DNA of 64,000 nt from Shouchella oshimensis (GTDB taxonomy: Bacteria > Bacillota > Bacilli > Bacillales > Bacillaceae_D), in contig NZ_KV917380.1 in the NCBI RefSeq assembly GCF_002019765.1, positions 2,514,667 to 2,578,666 of the forward strand. The letters are read 5' to 3'. A model generated the notes under the pieces. That model did no database searches and was not told the DNA's origin. It saw only the letters and a list, made by a program, of their open reading frames with translations. Below are positions 16,732-25,044 of this stretch, piece by piece. The position numbers and the translations under genes are program-made. Positions within the stretch are counted from its first letter, which is position 1, and every line of letters starts with the position of its first letter.

Positions 16732-17010
16732 AAGAGGCTAGGACAAAAGTAGGTAGACAGACCAAAATGACGAACATTCCTGAAAATAGGAACGTTCGTC
16801 GTTTGTTTTATATGAACATTAGCGGAATGAGAATCCGAAGACTCCTGGGGGTTCAACACGTGTCTGAAGACTCTGAAGTGGCGGTTTTCCACGAATGAGG
16901 CTGAGGCCGTGTCCCCGGAAAGCGAAGGATTCTCCTGTAGCGGTGCTACTCAGCATAGTTTAGACTATTCGTCTTTTCAAATACTACTTTTCGTTATGTC
17001 CCAGCCTCTT
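16732..17010 (-). repeat. 279-bp intergenic repeat, copy A (inverted relative to copy B)
   Basis: Read on the minus strand it begins AAGAGGCTGGGACATAACG and ends TGTCCTAGCCTCTT, so the ends are imperfect inverted repeats. An internal hairpin near 16783-16815 pairs GACGAACATTCC with GGAACGTTCGTC. It matches copy B at 59573-59851 over the full length with about 17 substitutions and no gaps, counted by eye. Similar elements starting GAGGCTGGGACA are dispersed in Firmicute genomes. No transposase is encoded. It fills most of the 350-bp gap between yqgE and the small ORF at 17017. Confidence 0.9.
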
Positions 17011-17016
17011 AATGGT

Positions 17017-17166
17017 TTATTCCTCGCGTTTTGCTGTTGTATATTCATCAAGCGTATCACCATGAGCTGAGTGGTTTTTAAATTGACTTAATCTCCCTGT
17101 ACGCTTTTCACCGTGATTCTTATTCTCTTTAAACTGGTTGTTTTTCTTTTTATCATGGTTACTCAA
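17017..17166 (-). CDS. Small basic, Asn/Lys-rich protein (49 codons, TTG start)
   Basis: A 49-residue ORF beginning MSNHDKKKNNQFKENKNH and ending LDEYTTAKREE. The start is TTG at 17166, preceded by GGGGGGA at the right distance (5 nt). It is highly charged and hydrophilic, with no membrane segment. The 'GRLSQFKNHSAHGDTLDEYTT' part looks like a conserved small bacillar protein, but I cannot name the family. Its composition would fit a minor small spore protein, which is only a guess. It ends 7 bp from the repeat. Confidence 0.55.
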   Translation of the reverse strand: MSNHDKKKNNQFKENKNHGEKRTGRLSQFKNHSAHGDTLDEYTTAKREE

Positions 17167-17224
17167 TACAATCCCCCCATTCTTTTAACTAGTATGCCAC
17201 CGTAAAGGAAAAAACTATGCAAAA

Positions 17225-17254
17225 AAGACTACAAGGAAATTCCCTTGTAGTCTT
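17225..17254 (-). terminator. Terminator of sodA
   Basis: A 12-bp perfect stem AAGACTACAAGG / CCTTGTAGTCTT with a 6-nt loop, followed by six T on the minus strand, 12 nt past the sodA stop. Confidence 0.85.
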
Positions 17255-17266
17255 AACCATACTTTC

Positions 17267-17875
17267 TTATTTTGCTGCTTCGTAGCGCTTAGCCACTTCA
17301 TCCCAGTTTACCACATTCCAGAATGCTGAAATGTAATCAGGACGGCGATTTTGGTAATTTAAGTAGTATGCATGCTCCCATACATCTAATCCTAAAATAG
17401 GTGTTTTCCCTTCAGTAAGAGGAGAATCTTGATTTGGTGTGCTTGTGATTTCTAAATTGCCATTGTTTACAACAAGCCATGCCCAACCAGAACCAAAACG
17501 ACCTTTTGCTGCATCAGCAAATTTTGTTTTGAATTCGTCAAGGCTACCAAATGTAGAATCGATATCATTTGCTAACGCACCTGTTGGAGCACCGCCACCA
17601 TTTGGGCTTAATAACTGCCAGAATAATGCATGGTTAGCATGTCCACCGCCGTTGTTGCGTACTGCTGTACGGATGTTTTCTGGTACAGAATCTAAGTTTG
17701 CAACAAGATCCTCGATGTCTTTGCTTGCAAGATCTTCGTGACCTTCTAGAGCAGCGTTTAAGTTTGTAACATAGGTGTTGTGGTGTTTACCGTGATGAAT
17801 CGTCATCGTCTGTTCATCAATGTGTGGTTCTAGCGCATTTGCTGCATAAGGTAATTCTGGTAATTTGTAAGCCAT
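17267..17875 (-). CDS. sodA: Superoxide dismutase, Mn/Fe family (SodA)
   Basis: Converts superoxide to oxygen and hydrogen peroxide in the cytosol. At 202 residues it is the standard length. The four metal ligands are H27 (in MTIHHGKHH), H82, D164 and H168 ([15 protein letters not shown]), and the sequence is of the manganese type found in bacilli. AGGGAGAGC lies before the ATG. Its own terminator and a gap to the tRNA cluster suggest a monocistronic unit. The sodA-yqgE-pbpA order is conserved with B. subtilis. Confidence 0.96.
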   Translation of the reverse strand: MAYKLPELPYAANALEPHIDEQTMTIHHGKHHNTYVTNLNAALEGHEDLASKDIEDLVANLDSVPENIRTAVRNNGGGHANHALFWQLLSPNGGGAPTGALANDIDSTFGSLDEFKTKFADAAKGRFGSGWAWLVVNNGNLEITSTPNQDSPLTEGKTPILGLDVWEHAYYLNYQNRRPDYISAFWNVVNWDEVAKRYEAAK

Positions 17876-18013
17876 GTTAAAGCTCTCCCTTCAATACTAA
17901 ACTGATTTTACTTCTCAATTAGATTACCACTAAAAAAAACAAACGGCAACGAATATGCTCACATCTGTTTTACTGATTACTATTCCCTTGAGAAAGAGGA
18001 TTAAACATGAAAA

Positions 18014-18043
18014 AACCTTGTTGCAATTGATTGCAACAAGGTT
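18014..18043 (-). terminator. Terminator of the tRNA cluster
   Basis: A 13-bp perfect stem AACCTTGTTGCAA / TTGCAACAAGGTT with a 4-nt loop, followed by six T on the minus strand, just past tRNA-Ser. Confidence 0.88.
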
Positions 18044-18050
18044 ACGGAAC

Positions 18051-18139
18051 GGAGGAAGAGGGATTCGAACCCCCGCGGGCTTTAACACCCCTGTCGGTTT
18101 TCAAGACCGATCCCTTCAGCCGGACTTGGGTATTCCTCC
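18051..18139 (-). tRNA. tRNA-Ser (anticodon TGA)
   Basis: An 89-nt type II tRNA with a long variable arm (CAGGGGTGTTAAAGCCCGCG). The anticodon loop CTTGAAA presents TGA, and the acceptor stem GGAGGAA pairs with TTCCTCC. The T arm GGGGGTTCGAATCCCTC is standard. CCA is not encoded. Last gene of the cluster. Confidence 0.95.
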
Positions 18140-18142
18140 AAG

Positions 18143-18219
18143 TGGTGGACCCTGTAGGACTCGAACCTACGACCAATCGGTTATGAGCCGAGTGCTCTAA
18201 CCAACTGAGCTAAGGGTCC
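18143..18219 (-). tRNA. tRNA with CAT anticodon, probably tRNA-Ile2 (lysidine type)
   Basis: A 77-nt cloverleaf with encoded CCA, acceptor GGACCCT and anticodon loop CTCATAA. It closely resembles the bacillar isoleucine tRNA whose C34 is converted to lysidine by TilS, and differs from the elongator Met tRNA two genes upstream. Initiator Met is excluded because the acceptor ends are fully paired. Confidence 0.8.
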
Positions 18220-18237
18220 ACTTATCTAAAACTATGA

Positions 18238-18314
18238 TGGGGCGACCGATGGGAATCGAACCCACGAATGCCGGAACCACAATCCGGTGCGTTAACCACT
18301 TCGCCACGATCGCC
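18238..18314 (-). tRNA. tRNA-His (anticodon GTG)
   Basis: A 77-nt cloverleaf with encoded CCA, anticodon loop TTGTGGT and the extra 5' G (position -1) that pairs with C73 and is the identity element for histidyl-tRNA synthetase. Confidence 0.96.
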
Positions 18315-18332
18315 AAAATATTATGTAAGAGT

Positions 18333-18409
18333 TGGTAGCGGCGGAGGGGATCGAACCCCCGACCTCACGGGTATGAACCGTACGCTCTAGCCAGCTGAGC
18401 TACACCGCC
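18333..18409 (-). tRNA. tRNA-Met, elongator (anticodon CAT)
   Basis: A 77-nt cloverleaf with encoded CCA, acceptor GGCGGTG and anticodon loop TTCATAC, nearly identical to the elongator Met tRNA of B. subtilis. Confidence 0.93.
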
Positions 18410-18412
18410 AAA

Positions 18413-18487
18413 TGGCTCCACAGGCAGGATTCGAACCTGCGACCGATCGGTTAACAGCCGATAGCTCTACCACTGAGCTACTGTGGA
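18413..18487 (-). tRNA. tRNA-Asn (anticodon GTT)
   Basis: A 75-nt cloverleaf with encoded CCA, acceptor TCCACAG and anticodon loop CTGTTAA. First gene of the Asn-Met-His-Ile2-Ser cluster. Confidence 0.96.
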
Positions 18488-18525
18488 ATAATCATCATTT
18501 GTCCAATCTGTTAAGGACAAGAGTT

Positions 18526-18554
18526 ATATTATCATGTATTTTTGCATAGTGCAA
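18526..18554 (-). promoter_or_regulatory. Sigma-A promoter of the tRNA cluster
   Basis: On the minus strand TTGCAC (18554-18549), a 17-nt spacer and TAATAT (18531-18526), about 40 nt before tRNA-Asn. Confidence 0.6.
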
Positions 18555-18564
18555 TACTTTTTTC

Positions 18565-18596
18565 AAAAAAGATCGGACAAACGTCCGACCTTTTTT
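18565..18596 (-). terminator. Terminator of the Na/Pi cotransporter gene
   Basis: GGTCGGAC pairs with GTCCGATC around a 4-nt loop, flanked by A6 and T6 runs, 5 nt past the stop codon. Confidence 0.85.
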
Positions 18597-18600
18597 GAAT

Positions 18601-20226
18601 TTATTGCTCATCAATGACTGCTTCGGCAATATTTACAGAATGGTCACCAATTCGCTCAAGGTTAGAAACAATGTCAACGAAAATAATTCCAGCAGCTCCA
18701 GAGCATTCCCCATCATTCATTCGTTTAATGTGTTGCTTTCGAAGCTTTCTTTCCATTTTATCAATTAACTCTTCGTGCTTCAAGACATCGTTTGCTTTAT
18801 CCAAATCATCTCTTTCTAATGATTCCATCGCTTCTTCTAACGTTGAATAGGTCAATTCGAACATCTCATTCAAGTCTTTCAAGGCAATGTCGGATAAGCT
18901 TACTTTATTTGCTTTTTGATAGTCTTTTAGCTCGACAATGTTTTCCATATGATCACCAATACGCTCAATATCCCTTACAGCGTTGAATAAGGTGGAGTGC
19001 AAGTTTGAATCAGATGCTGACAAAGAGCGTGAAGATACTTTTATAAGGTAATCGGTAATCTCTTTATCCAGGTTATTAATTGCCAGTTCATATTGAAGAG
19101 CAAGGTCAGCATCTTTCTTCTCCCCTGTCTCCATATACTTTATAGCCTGTTTTAAAGCTTTTTTCGAGTAGTCAGCCATGTGAATGACTTCTTGTTTAGC
19201 TTGTCCAAGCGCAATAGCTGGTGAGCTTCCAATAAAGATCGGATCAAGATGCTTTGGCTTATAATCTAGATCAAGTTCCTGACCTGGCACAAGCTTCGTT
19301 ACAATATAAGCAAGTACACCAATTAACGGAAATTGAACAATAACATTCGCTACGTTGTACACCCCGTGTGCAGCTGCAATCTGTAGCGTGTTACTTAAAC
19401 TAAATTGATTTCCTAAAAAGTCTATAAACATTACATAAAAAGGAAAAACAGACATAATTAAAATGGCACCAATTAAATTAAAGACAACGTGGGTTAATGC
19501 AGCACGCCGAGCTGATACCGTTGCACCAATGGCGACTAAAACAGCGGTTAAAGTCGTTCCAATATTATCGCCAATTAAAACAGGTAAGGCCGCCGCTAAA
19601 TCCATGGCACCTTGTTCATACAATTGCTGGACGAGCCCAATTGCTGCAGTTGAGCTTTGTAAAGCAACCGCGAGAATAACACCAACGACAACCCCTAGTA
19701 GCGGATTATCACTCATACGTGCCGTAAAATCAACAAATGGCTCCCAGCCTGCCAACGGACGTAAACTTTGTCCCATTAAGTTTAAACCGTAGAACAATCC
19801 TCCGAAACCAAAGATAACTTGACCAATAGCGGTGATTCTTTTCTTTTTAAAAAAGAAAAGCAAGAATGCACCAATCGCCATAATCGGTAATGCATATTCT
19901 TTAATAGGCAAACCAATAATAAACGCCGTTGTTGTCGTACCAATATTCGCACCCATAATAACACCAATTGCTTGGCGCAACGTCATAAATCCGGCGTTTA
20001 CAAGCCCGATTGTCAAAACCGTTGTCGCTGTACTGCTCTGAAGCAATATGGTTACAACAATACCTGAAAGTAGACCCATAAAAGGATTGGTTGTGTATTT
20101 ATCTAATAACCCTCTTAATCCGTCTCCTGCTGTTTTTTGCAACCCATCTCCCATATATTTTACGGAAAATAGGAAGATTCCGATCCCCCCTAGGAACGTA
20201 AACAGCAATACTTGAAACTCACTCAC
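18601..20226 (-). CDS. Na/Pi cotransporter family protein with PhoU domain
   Basis: A membrane protein for sodium-coupled phosphate movement (541 residues). The two inverted Na/Pi-cotransporter repeats are visible, each with the QSS signature: 'LLQSSTATTVLTIGLVNAGFM' (about 62-82) and 'ALQSSTAAIGLVQQLYEQG'. 'GANIGTTTTA' and 'GDNIGTTLTA' follow each one. Residues about 340-541 form a cytosolic PhoU-like helical domain. Whether it imports or exports phosphate is not settled for this family. A second, PhoU-less family member (yqeW) lies at 57656. Confidence 0.88.
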   Translation of the reverse strand: MSEFQVLLFTFLGGIGIFLFSVKYMGDGLQKTAGDGLRGLLDKYTTNPFMGLLSGIVVTILLQSSTATTVLTIGLVNAGFMTLRQAIGVIMGANIGTTTTAFIIGLPIKEYALPIMAIGAFLLFFFKKKRITAIGQVIFGFGGLFYGLNLMGQSLRPLAGWEPFVDFTARMSDNPLLGVVVGVILAVALQSSTAAIGLVQQLYEQGAMDLAAALPVLIGDNIGTTLTAVLVAIGATVSARRAALTHVVFNLIGAILIMSVFPFYVMFIDFLGNQFSLSNTLQIAAAHGVYNVANVIVQFPLIGVLAYIVTKLVPGQELDLDYKPKHLDPIFIGSSPAIALGQAKQEVIHMADYSKKALKQAIKYMETGEKKDADLALQYELAINNLDKEITDYLIKVSSRSLSASDSNLHSTLFNAVRDIERIGDHMENIVELKDYQKANKVSLSDIALKDLNEMFELTYSTLEEAMESLERDDLDKANDVLKHEELIDKMERKLRKQHIKRMNDGECSGAAGIIFVDIVSNLERIGDHSVNIAEAVIDEQ

Positions 20227-20440
20227 TCATCTCATCCCTTCATAAAAAACTCATTTTTAGGTTTTCGACAAACCTCAACAATGATGTTCCGCATCTATTA
20301 TTAAACGATCATAAAGAATTTGTAAATATGCATTTAAATATCTTTACACTTTTTTTACAAAACAAATAAATTACAGTCCTACTCATCAGTCGTTTCCTTC
20401 AAGATAGGATTTAATACCTAGCTATTCCTATCCAACAAAA

Positions 20441-20468
20441 AAACCAGCTTGTTTACACAAGCTGGTTT
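20441..20468 (-). terminator. Terminator of the NfeD-family gene
   Basis: An 11-bp stem AAACCAGCTTG / CAAGCTGGTTT with a 6-nt loop, followed by T runs on the minus strand. It touches the stop codon. Confidence 0.82.
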
Positions 20469-21154
20469 TAGCTATTTTCCTCTGTCGTTACATTTTCTTG
20501 TTGCCCATTTTCTGCACGTCTTATTAAAATCCTTGTACCGTCAACAGAAATAACATCGACTTCTGTCCCTGCTTCAATCCATGTACTTCCACTTGTAGCA
20601 CTATAAGGTTCACCTTCTATTTCCACGGTACCTGTTGGTCGAAAAGCTGTTAACGCTTTCCCTTTTTTCCCGACTAAATTTTTATAGCTTTCATTAATGG
20701 AATTGTATCCAGCCTCTGATGAAAGAGATTCTTTAAGAGTCATTTTCGACCACATATTTCGATGCGGGAAAATTTTTAAGAAAAGTAAAGAAGCAACAGC
20801 ACCAATAACAGTCCCCATACCGACTAAAATACTATAAATCAGATCTGGAGCAGGCGTTGCCAGACCAACAATCATAAATAGAATTCCAATTGCGGCAATG
20901 GTTCCATCAGACGTGACATTCCCATCAAAAATAATGAGTGCTAGGCCAATAAGGTAGAAAATAATAACCCAAGTGCTGGCATCACCATTCAAATGATGCA
21001 AGAAGTACACACTAATTAACCCAAGACCAAGTAGACCAAATAATCCCTTTGCCCGGACAAGTAATTCTCCAATTAAAAATAGTGTTCCAAGGGTAACAAC
21101 AAGGAATCCAACTGTTGCTGAATCTAACCAGTCAATCAAGTCAGTAACCTCCAT
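20468..21154 (-). CDS. NfeD family protein without protease domain
   Basis: A 228-residue membrane protein with about five helices (residues 15-135) followed by an OB-fold domain (about 160-215) with the family signature 'LVGKKGKALTAFRPTGTVEIEGEPYSA'. It lacks the ClpP-like serine protease domain found in the longer YqeZ at 55337. Short NfeD proteins usually partner with flotillin-type proteins, but none is adjacent. AGGTTACTGACTTG surrounds the start; GGAGG lies 2 nt upstream of the ATG, so a slightly later start is possible. Confidence 0.8.
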   Translation of the reverse strand: MEVTDLIDWLDSATVGFLVVTLGTLFLIGELLVRAKGLFGLLGLGLISVYFLHHLNGDASTWVIIFYLIGLALIIFDGNVTSDGTIAAIGILFMIVGLATPAPDLIYSILVGMGTVIGAVASLLFLKIFPHRNMWSKMTLKESLSSEAGYNSINESYKNLVGKKGKALTAFRPTGTVEIEGEPYSATSGSTWIEAGTEVDVISVDGTRILIRRAENGQQENVTTEENS

Positions 21155-21217
21155 TCATAGAAATTTACTACTACTCTCCCCTTTTTACGTATCATCGCTC
21201 TAAAACGTTTCAAAAAA

Positions 21218-21240
21218 TAAAAAAGAGGGGGCTTCCCCCC
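21218..21240 (-). terminator. Terminator of ypuA
   Basis: Five or six G pair with five or six C around a short AAG loop, followed by TCTTTTTT on the minus strand, directly past the stop. Confidence 0.8.
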
Positions 21241-21242
21241 TA

Positions 21243-22136
21243 TTATGAACTAAAAAAGCTGCGAATGGAATTGAAAAAGCTTTTAATTCCCTCAATCATT
21301 CGATCAAAAAATGAGCGAGCTTCTTCACTTTCTAAAAAACCACTTAAATTGTCACGTACTTTATCAAGCTGATTCGAAACGGTATCCCAATCAATATTCA
21401 AATCTTTCATTTTCATAAACAGTGCTGACAGTTCATTTACTTGGGAGTCGGTTAACGTAACATTAATTTCTTCTGCTAGCTGAATGATAGTCGTACGCAT
21501 CTCTTCTTCAGATTCAATGGACGTTGTTGCAATTTTTTCTTTCACTAATGTGATAAGTTCAGCGGCTTCTTCTTCACCAATCGCATCTCCAAGTTCTGCT
21601 GTACGAACCATTTCTTCATTCGCAACATTCTTCTGTTCTTCTGGGATTACTTGATCCGTTGCGGACTCATAGGCTTTAATTAAACCTGTTAAAGCAGCAG
21701 TTCCCGAAACATTAAATGGGGCTGTTACGTAAACCTCTGCGTCTTTTATTCCGGCTGTAATAAGCGCGTTTGCATACATTTCATTTGTCACCCATGTAAT
21801 TCGGTCAGATGTTACATGAATACCAGTATCTGGTTCACTTAATGTTATTTTTGAAGATGAAAAGGCTTTACTTCCAATTGTTTGCGCACTAATATAGTCA
21901 CCTAAATATTTATGCTCTTCTTCATTTGTAACATAAAGTGTTGGCACATCCGAGTCTACTTCCATTCTCTCCAACATCTCATTTTTTTGAGACTCACTCA
22001 AATCTTGTCCTAATGTAACAAAAACATCCCCTGGTACAGCATCTGCCTTAGCCACATTCCCCAGTGGGTGCATAAGCAATGATAGTGTCAGAAAAATACT
22101 GAATACTTTTAAAAATGGCTTCAAATAAAACTCCAC
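21243..22136 (-). CDS. ypuA: DUF1002 secreted protein, YpuA-like
   Basis: 297 residues with a signal peptide (cleavage predicted after AKA-DA near 31). The DUF1002 core reads 'VPGDVFVTLGQDLSESQKNEML', 'EHKYLGDYISAQTIGSKAFSSSKITL' and 'AEVYVTAPFNVSGTAALTGLIKAYE', very close to B. subtilis YpuA. The C-terminal third is helical, ending in a hydrophobic 'FFNSIRSFFSS'. It is likely exported or surface-associated, and its role is unknown. GGAGT sits just upstream of the ATG. It diverges from yqfZ across 230 bp. Confidence 0.88.
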   Translation of the reverse strand: MEFYLKPFLKVFSIFLTLSLLMHPLGNVAKADAVPGDVFVTLGQDLSESQKNEMLERMEVDSDVPTLYVTNEEEHKYLGDYISAQTIGSKAFSSSKITLSEPDTGIHVTSDRITWVTNEMYANALITAGIKDAEVYVTAPFNVSGTAALTGLIKAYESATDQVIPEEQKNVANEEMVRTAELGDAIGEEEAAELITLVKEKIATTSIESEEEMRTTIIQLAEEINVTLTDSQVNELSALFMKMKDLNIDWDTVSNQLDKVRDNLSGFLESEEARSFFDRMIEGIKSFFNSIRSFFSS

Positions 22137-22366
22137 CTTCCTAACGTTCCTACGTAAAACGTTACCCGTTTCCTCTTTTTTAGAAAAGCGACAAAAGACC
22201 TAGTTTGTTGTTTAATCCTGTGTATGATTTCTCTTAACTATGTATAAATTAAGTAAACTTACGTGAATGTTGTGAAGCAGGAATATGCCTTTTTTATCTT
22301 GAATACATAAAGTGGAGTCATACCAAATAGAGTGCCCATTCTTTAATAAAAGAAGGAGTGTGACTG

Positions 22367-22699
22367 GTGAAACGCCTTTTGTACATTGCCATTGGGATCA
22401 TCGTTATTCTTGGTATTCAAAACGATTTAACAGGTTCAACTTTATCAGCACAACTTCCAACCGATGAGAAAGCAAGTATGAACAGTGAACAAGAAAATCC
22501 TCCTCCCCTTCCTTTTCAAGAGGTCATTATTGAAAGCGGGCAAACGGTTTTATCTATTGTTGAACATTTACATGACGGACAAGTCAATCACTCAATTGAA
22601 GACATATTGGCAGATTTCAGCTTACTAAATGATGGAACGAATCCAAATGCGATCCAAATCGGGAAAACGTATCGGTTTCCCCTTTATCAGAATCCGTAA
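22367..22699 (+). CDS. yqfZ: YqfZ-like protein with a LysM-type C-terminal domain
   Basis: 110 residues with an N-terminal signal anchor (about 3-20), a proline-rich linker, and a small C-terminal module 'EVIIESGQTVLSIVEHLH....ILADFSLLNDGTNPNAIQIGKTYRFP', whose ends match a LysM-like peptidoglycan-binding fold. GTG start with AAGGAG 8 nt upstream. It lies next to ispG as yqfZ does in B. subtilis, although here it is upstream and on the same strand. Probably extracytoplasmic, perhaps at the spore or cell surface. Confidence 0.75.
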   Translation: MKRLLYIAIGIIVILGIQNDLTGSTLSAQLPTDEKASMNSEQENPPPLPFQEVIIESGQTVLSIVEHLHDGQVNHSIEDILADFSLLNDGTNPNAIQIGKTYRFPLYQNP

Positions 22700-22806
22700 G
22701 TGAATTTCCTTGCCAGAACGCACAAGTGATTGATAAAATAAGCATGAGTCTCCATTGACTGGAGAAAAAGACGGGCAAAGAGCCTCTCAAAGGAGCGATA
22801 TGGTCT

Positions 22807-23910
22807 ATGACCGAAAGAGTTCATCGAAAACATACTCGTCCCGTTAAAGTGGGAAATTTAACAATTGGCGGTAATGATGAAGTAATCATTCAAAGCATGA
22901 CAACAACAAAGACACATGATGTTGATGCTACCGTTGCAGAAATTGAACGATTAGAAGAAGCAGGTTGTCAAGTCGTTCGAGTAGCTTGCCCTGATATGCG
23001 TGCTGCTGAAGCGATTGCGGAAATTAAAAAACGGATTAACATTCCTTTAGTTGTAGACATTCACTTCAATTATAAATTTGCTTTAAAAGCTATTGAAGGT
23101 GGTGCGGATAAAATTCGTATCAACCCAGGCAATATTGGAAAACGAGAGAATGTAGAAGCTGTTGTAAAAGCAGCAAAAGAAAAAGGAATTCCGATTCGAA
23201 TTGGTGTCAATGCAGGCTCACTTGAAAGACACTTACTAGAAAAGTATGGTTATCCAACTGCGGACGCAATGGTTGAAAGCGCCCTTCACCATATTAAAAT
23301 TCTAGAAGATCTTGATTTTCACGACATCATCGTTTCCATGAAAGCGTCAGATGTTCATTTAGCTGTTGAAGCCTATGACAAGGCAAGTCAAGCATTTGAT
23401 TATCCGCTCCACTTAGGTATAACCGAGTCTGGAACACTATTTGCCGGTACGGTTAAGAGTGCTGCGGGAATTGGCGTTCTTCTAAACATGGGTATTGGTA
23501 ACACACTTCGAATTTCATTGTCAGCAGATCCTGTAGAAGAGGTTAAAGTTGCCCGTGAATTACTTAAATCATTTGGGTTAGCTGCTAATGCTGCTACGTT
23601 AATTTCGTGCCCTACCTGTGGACGAATTGAGATCGACCTTATTAGCATTGCCAATGAAGTCGAAGAATACATTTCAAGCATTAAAGCGCCAATTAAAGTA
23701 GCAGTACTTGGTTGTGCGGTTAACGGCCCTGGTGAAGCGAGAGAAGCTGACATTGGTATTGCAGGTGCCAGAGGCGAAGGTTTATTGTTTATGAAAGGTG
23801 AAATTGTTCGTAAGGTACCTGAAGAGACAATGGTTGAGGAACTAAAGAAAGAAATTGATAAATTAGCTGAAGAACACTATGCAAAACAACGTGAAGCTCA
23901 GCCGAATTAA
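22807..23910 (+). CDS. ispG: 4-hydroxy-3-methylbut-2-enyl-diphosphate synthase IspG
   Basis: Penultimate step of the MEP isoprenoid pathway: reductive ring opening of MEcPP to HMBPP, using a [4Fe-4S] cluster. The 367 residues have an N-terminal TIM barrel (about 1-240, '[13 protein letters not shown]', '[12 protein letters not shown]') and a C-terminal cluster domain with 'LISCPTCGR' and '[10 protein letters not shown]', supplying three Cys plus a nearby Glu as ligands. AAAGGAGCG precedes the ATG. The partner enzyme IspH is at 33712. Convergent with yqfX across a shared terminator. Confidence 0.97.
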   Translation: MTERVHRKHTRPVKVGNLTIGGNDEVIIQSMTTTKTHDVDATVAEIERLEEAGCQVVRVACPDMRAAEAIAEIKKRINIPLVVDIHFNYKFALKAIEGGADKIRINPGNIGKRENVEAVVKAAKEKGIPIRIGVNAGSLERHLLEKYGYPTADAMVESALHHIKILEDLDFHDIIVSMKASDVHLAVEAYDKASQAFDYPLHLGITESGTLFAGTVKSAAGIGVLLNMGIGNTLRISLSADPVEEVKVARELLKSFGLAANAATLISCPTCGRIEIDLISIANEVEEYISSIKAPIKVAVLGCAVNGPGEAREADIGIAGARGEGLLFMKGEIVRKVPEETMVEELKKEIDKLAEEHYAKQREAQPN

Positions 23911-23914
23911 TTAA

Positions 23915-23943
23915 AAAACCGACTCTCAACCAGAGTCGGTTTT
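23915..23943. terminator. Bidirectional terminator between ispG and yqfX
   Basis: A 12-bp perfect stem AAAACCGACTCT / AGAGTCGGTTTT with a 5-nt loop, flanked by A and T runs, between convergent genes. Confidence 0.88.
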
Positions 23944-23948
23944 ATCTT

Positions 23949-24365
23949 TTATAAGAGCGGAGTAAAGATAAGGGTTGAAAGAACGGATATGGCTCCTATA
24001 GCAATCGCCCAAACTCCTAATGTTTTTCGCCCTTTTACAATCGCAATAATGCCTGATATAATCCCTATTGGGCCTAAAAGAAGTGGGACTAAGAATAAAG
24101 ACGTGATAGCAAATACAATGCCCATTGTCCCAATACCTTTTCCAGAACTATTCTCGAAGTCGTCTTGGCTATCCTCTAGTGAATCAGCTGCAAATTCAGA
24201 GGCATACTCTTCATCATAGTTTTGTTTATCTTTTGCATCATAAAGGTATTCAGATCCTTTTTCACCATCATGGCCATCAACGTGGGTATTTACGAAAGTT
24301 AATGAAGGATCATCTTTATCCACTAATGTTAACGGTTGTTTGTTTTCTTTCTTTTGATCACTCAT
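23949..24365 (-). CDS. yqfX: YqfX-like membrane protein (DUF4190-like)
   Basis: 138 residues: an acidic, hydrophilic N-terminal half (1-78) and two predicted membrane helices near 80-108 and 115-137, joined by 'KGRKTLGVWAIAIG'. This two-helix pattern resembles small bacillar DUF4190/YqfX proteins, and the position between ispG and yqfW is that of yqfX in B. subtilis. The function is unknown. AAGGGGATG precedes the start, which is divergent from yqfW. Confidence 0.75.
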   Translation of the reverse strand: MSDQKKENKQPLTLVDKDDPSLTFVNTHVDGHDGEKGSEYLYDAKDKQNYDEEYASEFAADSLEDSQDDFENSSGKGIGTMGIVFAITSLFLVPLLLGPIGIISGIIAIVKGRKTLGVWAIAIGAISVLSTLIFTPLL

Positions 24366-24443
24366 ATGACATCCCCTTCCATACGAATAGTATTTCTCGT
24401 ATTAGAAGCAATCATTCTTATTATTTATATTGAGGTGTATAGC

Positions 24444-25019
24444 ATGCAAAGGCGTTTAGGGTTCGATATTGACGGAACCATCACAGATCCTGCAACTTTT
24501 ATTCCATATATTAACCAAGACTTCCATAAGAATTTTACATTAGACGATATTTCTGATTATGATCTTTCAAAATTATTAAAGATTGACGAAAGCAAATTTT
24601 GGGAATGGATGCTTGTTAATGAACCCACTATTTATCGGGATGCACCGTTAATTAAACAAGTTGACCACATTTTAAAGCGTTGGCACGTAGACCATGAATT
24701 AATCTTTATTACAGCAAGAAAAAAACAATACGAGGCGATTACCGTTGATTGGTTAAAGCAACATGATATCCCCTATCAACATGTTGAATTAATTGGCCAT
24801 CACAATAAGCTTGCTGCAGTAAAAGAGCAAGGGGTTGAGCTGTTCTTTGAAGACAAACATGATAATGCCGTTATGATTGCCGAAGAATGTGGCATTCCCG
24901 TCATTTTGTTCGATACCCCTTACAATCGATTACCGATACCTGATGACGTGATTCGTGTTTCAAATTGGCAAGAAGCCGAGAGCTGGGTCGAAAATTGGTT
25001 AAAAGAAAAAAGGCTTTAG
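24444..25019 (+). CDS. yqfW: HAD-superfamily nucleotidase YqfW
   Basis: A 191-residue cytosolic HAD phosphatase of the 5'(3')-deoxyribonucleotidase group. The first HAD motif is GFDIDGTITD (residues 6-15), with nucleophile and acid Asp pair D8/D10. Motif II is 'IFITARKK' and the final acidic motif is 'LFFEDKHDNAVMIAE'. ATG at 24444 is chosen for its GAGGTG site 6 nt upstream; the open frame extends further up without one. In the order of B. subtilis yqfW. The physiological substrate is not proven. Confidence 0.87.
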   Translation: MQRRLGFDIDGTITDPATFIPYINQDFHKNFTLDDISDYDLSKLLKIDESKFWEWMLVNEPTIYRDAPLIKQVDHILKRWHVDHELIFITARKKQYEAITVDWLKQHDIPYQHVELIGHHNKLAAVKEQGVELFFEDKHDNAVMIAEECGIPVILFDTPYNRLPIPDDVIRVSNWQEAESWVENWLKEKRL

Positions 25020-25039
25020 GTGCTCCCTAAAGCCTTTTT
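25006..25039. terminator. Bidirectional terminator between yqfW and the DUF1540 gene
   Basis: The stem AAAAAGGCTTTAGG / CCTAAAGCCTTTTT with a 5-nt loop overlaps the yqfW stop codon and faces the convergent DUF1540 gene. Confidence 0.87.
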
Positions 25040-25044
25040 GGTTA

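Noticed and set aside
16668-16892. Open frame inside repeat copy A
   Set aside because: The frame is not kept in copy B, has no start site signal and looks like a by-product of the structured element.
17955-18200. Open frame on the plus strand across tRNA-Ser and tRNA-Ile2
   Set aside because: It runs antisense through two well-formed tRNA genes and their terminator, with no ribosome binding site.
20270-20360. Possible PhoP boxes upstream of the Na/Pi cotransporter gene
   Set aside because: TTTACA/TTGTAA-like hexamers occur but without the regular 11-nt spacing of PhoP sites. The region is only AT-rich.
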